The notes under the pieces are model-generated. The model was not told where the DNA came from. It saw only the letters and a list, made by a program, of their open reading frames with translations, and searched no databases. Shown here piece by piece: positions 6,441-8,629 of a DNA stretch of 8,629 nt. The DNA is taken from positions 1 through 8,629 of the forward strand of contig CAKSFY010000097.1 in assembly GCA_934454035.1 (NCBI GenBank), written 5' to 3'. Position 1 is the stretch's first letter; each line of letters begins with the position of its first letter. The stretch is from an uncultured Clostridia bacterium. GTDB taxonomy: Bacteria > Bacillota > Clostridia > UBA1381. Made by a program: the position numbers and the translations under genes.

Positions 6441-7283
6441 TTATTTGATTGCGTCAAGTGAAGTTTGCTTTCCGCCGTAGATACCCATCGGCTCTACATG
6501 AATTGCAGCTGCCGATACAATATGAGTATTGTTCTGGGCGTTGAAATCATCAAGATAAGGTGTATGCTGGAAGTAGTTTGCGTCTACCTCTCCGCTTTCA
6601 ACAACATTGTTCGGCTGAACATAATCGGTAAATTCCTTAATGTCAAGCGTAACATTCTTTTCTGCAAGAATGTCCTTTGCAACCTTTAAAATCTCCGCAT
6701 GAGGTGCCGGAGAAGCAGCAACTGTGATTGTCTGACCTGCCAATGCGGCATAATCAACAGTTGTATCAAAGCCGTCACCAGGTTCTGTAACCGTGCTTAC
6801 AACAGCGCCGTCATATTCCGAGGCAATAAAGTCTGCAACCTTTTTGCTTTCCAGAGCAGCTACAAGCGCCTTTGTTTTATCTGTCTTTTCATTGCCTTCT
6901 TTAACCGCAAGAATATTTGCATATGCCGAGAATGAACCCTCGATAGCAAGCGCGTCCTTTACGGGATTGATGCCTGCATCGATTGCATAGTTTGAATTGA
7001 TAACCGCGTAGTCAACATCCTGCAAAACTTTCGGGAGCTGCGCTGCTTCAACTTCATTGAATTTAATATTCTTCGGGTTGTCGGCAATATCCTTTACGGT
7101 AGCCGTAATGCCTGCGCCGTCCTTCAATTTGATAATTCCGTTTTCCTCCAAAAGGAGCAAAGCTCTCGCCTCATTTGTGGTATCATTCGGAACCGCAATT
7201 GTAATTTGTGATGAATTTCCGCAGCCTGTCAAAGATGCCATAGCCAAAATTGCCGCCGCTGCCAAATTGATGATTTTTTTCAT
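6441..7283 (-). CDS. metQ: MetQ/NlpA-type methionine-binding lipoprotein, apparently circularly permuted
   Basis: The 280-residue lipoprotein should bind methionine outside the membrane for MetNI. It has a signal peptide and lipobox LTGC with the lipidated cysteine at 21. The order of the mature sequence is unusual. Residues 27-163 hold segments normally found in the C-terminal half: VPNDTTNEARALLLLEENG, IKLKDGAG, DNPKNIKFNEVEAAQLP, DYAVINSNYAIDAGINP and DGAVVSTV. A linker (about 165-185) follows. Residues 186-280 hold the segments normally found first: TVAASPAPHAEILK, EFTDYVQPN, GEVDANYFQHTPYLDDFN, AIHVEPMGIYG and SLDAIK, where the protein stops. Ordinary MetQ runs SLD(E)...PNDxTN without a break; here that junction supplies both ends. 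All expected segments are present once, length is normal, and the frame is intact, so this looks like a functional permutation, not a pseudogene. The start follows AAAGGAGAG about 8 nt upstream. It heads the metQNI operon. Confidence 0.92.
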   Translation of the reverse strand: MKKIINLAAAAILAMASLTGCGNSSQITIAVPNDTTNEARALLLLEENGIIKLKDGAGITATVKDIADNPKNIKFNEVEAAQLPKVLQDVDYAVINSNYAIDAGINPVKDALAIEGSFSAYANILAVKEGNEKTDKTKALVAALESKKVADFIASEYDGAVVSTVTEPGDGFDTTVDYAALAGQTITVAASPAPHAEILKVAKDILAEKNVTLDIKEFTDYVQPNNVVESGEVDANYFQHTPYLDDFNAQNNTHIVSAAAIHVEPMGIYGGKQTSLDAIK

Positions 7284-7358
7284 AATAAATCTCTCCTTTT
7301 ACAATATTGACCGACAATCACCGAAAGCAACCGCCTGCCTAATGCTTAATTTTTGAAC

Positions 7359-7387
7359 ATTATATCATTTTTCAAAAACCTTGTCAA
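7359..7387 (-). promoter_or_regulatory. Extended consensus sigma-A promoter of metQNI
   Basis: On the minus strand TTGACA (7382-7387) and TATAAT (7359-7364) are perfect and 17 bp apart, and TGA directly before the -10 gives an extended -10 element. Transcription would start near 7352, leaving a leader of about 68 nt. The leader contains three CGGU sequences and short, weak inverted repeats (AAGCA/TGCTT, ATTG/CAAT). I recognise no S-box or other known SAM riboswitch, and the leader seems too short for SAM-I. Confidence 0.88.
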
Positions 7388-7430
7388 GCAATTTGCAAAA
7401 AAATGTCAATACCACCAAAAACATAGTGGT

Positions 7431-7533
7431 TTAGTAGGCTATTTTCTGTCGGAATAGAAAAAGATGTGACGGCAGCCGTTGTTTTGCGTAATAATATCCT
7501 CCTATCATACTCATACCAATGTATTTGTATAAT
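7431..7533. other. Intergenic stretch, no supported gene
   Basis: This part of the gap between the hydrolase gene and the metQ promoter holds small inverted repeats: ACGGC/GCCGT around one base (7470-7480) and CTATT/AATAG (7439-7443 with 7453-7457). A minus-strand reading frame of 27 codons (7514-7431) has no ribosome-binding site at the right distance. Together with the hairpin at 7534-7556 it may be the remnant of a small repeated element, but that can only be shown by comparison with other loci. Confidence 0.3.
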
Positions 7534-7556
7534 GCCCTCCTTTAGACAAGGAGGGC
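7534..7556 (-). terminator. Strong GC-rich hairpin after the hydrolase gene
   Basis: GCCCTCCTT and AAGGAGGGC form a perfect 9-bp stem with a 5-nt loop, 19 nt past the hydrolase stop codon. On the minus strand the tail is ATTATACAAATAC, not a U run, so intrinsic termination would be weak. Its position suggests a transcript end or 3'-stabilising structure. CCCTCC...GGAGGG hairpins of this sort also occur in dispersed intergenic repeats of clostridial genomes, which is an alternative reading. Confidence 0.5.
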
Positions 7557-7575
7557 ACATATAACAAAATTTTTA

Positions 7576-8629
7576 TTATTTGTACGAATAGAAGAATATC
7601 TTTGCACTTCTTTTTTCAAGCTCTGCCGAAAAGCCGTTTTCGGCTAAGCTTTTTCCGCTTATTTCAAAGCTTTCGTCACTGTCGGCGTCGGTAAAGGTGT
7701 ACACTGCATTTTCATCAACATTATGCAAATTAAACACGGCTCTCGGGTGCGGAGAGTTTTCACGTCTGAAAAGCTGCACCATTCCGTCGGATTGCGAAGG
7801 TCTGTCAAACTGTGCCGCACACCATGCATCACTTGTGTCCGCCGGCTCGGTAAGCGGATAAAAGTCCTCCGAAAAATACGGACGTGCCTTTAAATATTCA
7901 TTGGTGAATTTTCTTATAAATTCAACCTTTTCCGGAGTATCGGCAAAGCTTTCACGCTCCGAATAGCCGTAATTTGTCGCAAGGGATGCGCCGTAGTTGC
8001 TCCTTACTCTATACATATCATATATTCTGCCGGTTCCCGTCCCGGAATAAGGCAACCATGTATTAAATGTAAGATTATGAAACTGTGAAATAAATTCGTC
8101 ATAATCTGCCGGACATTGTGCATCCGAGCGCCACATTGGCATACTTCTCCTAAGTGTTTCTATATCGATACGTCTTCCTCCGGAAGAACAATTATCTATT
8201 ATTAAATGAGGGAACTTTTCCAAGAGTGCATCCCAAAAACGATATAATCCGTTAATATGTTTTATTTCGGTCATGCCCTTTCTTCCACACACATCCGTTT
8301 CACGCCAAAACGGAAGCGGATTAAAATTAAAATCCTGTCTGTAGCAATCAATATTGAGCTTTTCAATAATATCTGATATGGTTTTAAAACAATACTCCCA
8401 CGCCTCAGGATTGCCAAGATTCAAAACCCGATTATTATTCGGCTCCGAGCCTACAAAATATTCAGGATGCTCTTTTATTATCGGCGTTGTTTTTACAACA
8501 CGCTCCGGTTCAAACCATAAAAGAAACTTCATTCCTGCATCATGAATTGCCTTAGAAACATCTGCCATTTCATTCGGATGAATTTTTTTGCTTATTACCC
8601 AATCACCGGTATGAGAAGCCCAATCACCC
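7576..8629 (-). CDS. GH36-type alpha-galactosidase-like glycoside hydrolase, C-terminal part (cut by right edge)
   Basis: The reading frame is open to the right edge (first full codon at 8628); the methionine at 8568 is internal, since GDWASHTGDW and ISKKIHPNEMADV upstream are in frame and are good family sequence. About 350 of the usual 700 or so residues are present. Clan GH-D landmarks, numbered from that internal methionine, are MKFLLWFEPERV (13-24), the nucleophile motif CYRQDFN with Asp79, the substrate-binding DNCSSGGRR (125-133) and the acid/base motif MWRSDAQC with Asp149. Asp79 and Asp149 fit the two catalytic aspartates of GH36. A small beta domain of about 80 residues closes the protein, ending SYK. 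No export signal can be judged because the N-terminus is missing. The expected activity is hydrolysis of terminal alpha-galactosyl groups (raffinose-type sugars or galactomannans), although the RQD wording instead of the KWD of plain alpha-galactosidases leaves alpha-N-acetylgalactosaminidase or another specificity possible. Confidence 0.9.
   Translation of the reverse strand, partial: GDWASHTGDWVISKKIHPNEMADVSKAIHDAGMKFLLWFEPERVVKTTPIIKEHPEYFVGSEPNNNRVLNLGNPEAWEYCFKTISDIIEKLNIDCYRQDFNFNPLPFWRETDVCGRKGMTEIKHINGLYRFWDALLEKFPHLIIDNCSSGGRRIDIETLRRSMPMWRSDAQCPADYDEFISQFHNLTFNTWLPYSGTGTGRIYDMYRVRSNYGASLATNYGYSERESFADTPEKVEFIRKFTNEYLKARPYFSEDFYPLTEPADTSDAWCAAQFDRPSQSDGMVQLFRRENSPHPRAVFNLHNVDENAVYTFTDADSDESFEISGKSLAENGFSAELEKRSAKIFFYSYK

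Noticed and set aside
5836..6480. Plus-strand open frame of 214 codons opposite metN
   Set aside because: It is antisense to a clear MetN with all motifs, has no recognisable family features or ribosome-binding site, and arises from codon bias on the real strand.
7411..7430. Inverted repeat ACCAC...GTGGT upstream of the metQ promoter as an operator
   Set aside because: The arms are only 5 bp with a 10-bp gap, and the flanks do not extend the symmetry; this is within chance for a region this size.
7431..7514. Minus-strand 27-codon frame upstream of metQ
   Set aside because: The nearest GGAGG is over 20 nt upstream, and there is no family resemblance I can support.
8354..8545. Plus-strand open frame opposite the hydrolase
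   Set aside because: It is antisense to well-conserved GH36 sequence and has no independent support.

Overview
The window looks like an AT-leaning chromosome segment (roughly 40% GC by eye) from a low-GC Gram-positive, most likely a gut-type member of the Clostridia. The evidence is strong Shine-Dalgarno sites of the GGAGG type, lipobox lipoproteins, consensus sigma-A promoters and the gene families present. Every supported gene lies on the minus strand, so the biology reads from right to left. No tRNA, rRNA, CRISPR array or transposase gene was seen.

Reading right to left: (1) the C-terminal half of a GH36 alpha-galactosidase-like glycoside hydrolase, cut by the right edge (7576-8629). (2) An intergenic stretch with a strong hairpin and a near-perfect extended promoter (7284-7575). 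(3) A methionine-type ABC importer operon, metQ-metN-metI (7283-4653). (4) A perfect consensus promoter and a structured leader of about 140 nt (4451-4624). (5) A TrpXYZ-type (putative tryptophan) ABC importer operon: lipoprotein, permease, ATPase (4450-1781). (6) A short leader with its own promoter and an intrinsic terminator, then a MATE-family multidrug exporter (1626-241). (7) An AT-rich stretch with two promoter-like sites facing left, ending in a tetranucleotide microsatellite that runs off the left edge (1-240).

Two things stand out. First, the MetQ-like lipoprotein appears to be circularly permuted. After the signal peptide and lipobox it begins with what is normally the C-terminal half of MetQ, and it ends with what is normally the N-terminal half. 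The break falls at the usual boundary between the SLD(E) segment and the PNDxTN segment. Second, the leader of the putative tryptophan importer carries UAG triplets on an exact 5-nt register (UAGAUUAGAUUAG, twice, 25 nt apart), followed by a textbook intrinsic terminator. A competing antiterminator can be drawn. This is the architecture expected for attenuation by TRAP (MtrB), which binds NAG triplets separated by 2 nt. There are no Trp codons, start-stop leader peptide or T-box in the leader that would explain regulation otherwise.

Working together, the two importers would bring in methionine and (by homology) tryptophan. The MATE pump and the hydrolase are functionally separate neighbours. 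The gene beyond the left edge may be read through the microsatellite, which would place a length-variable repeat in its 5' untranslated region.
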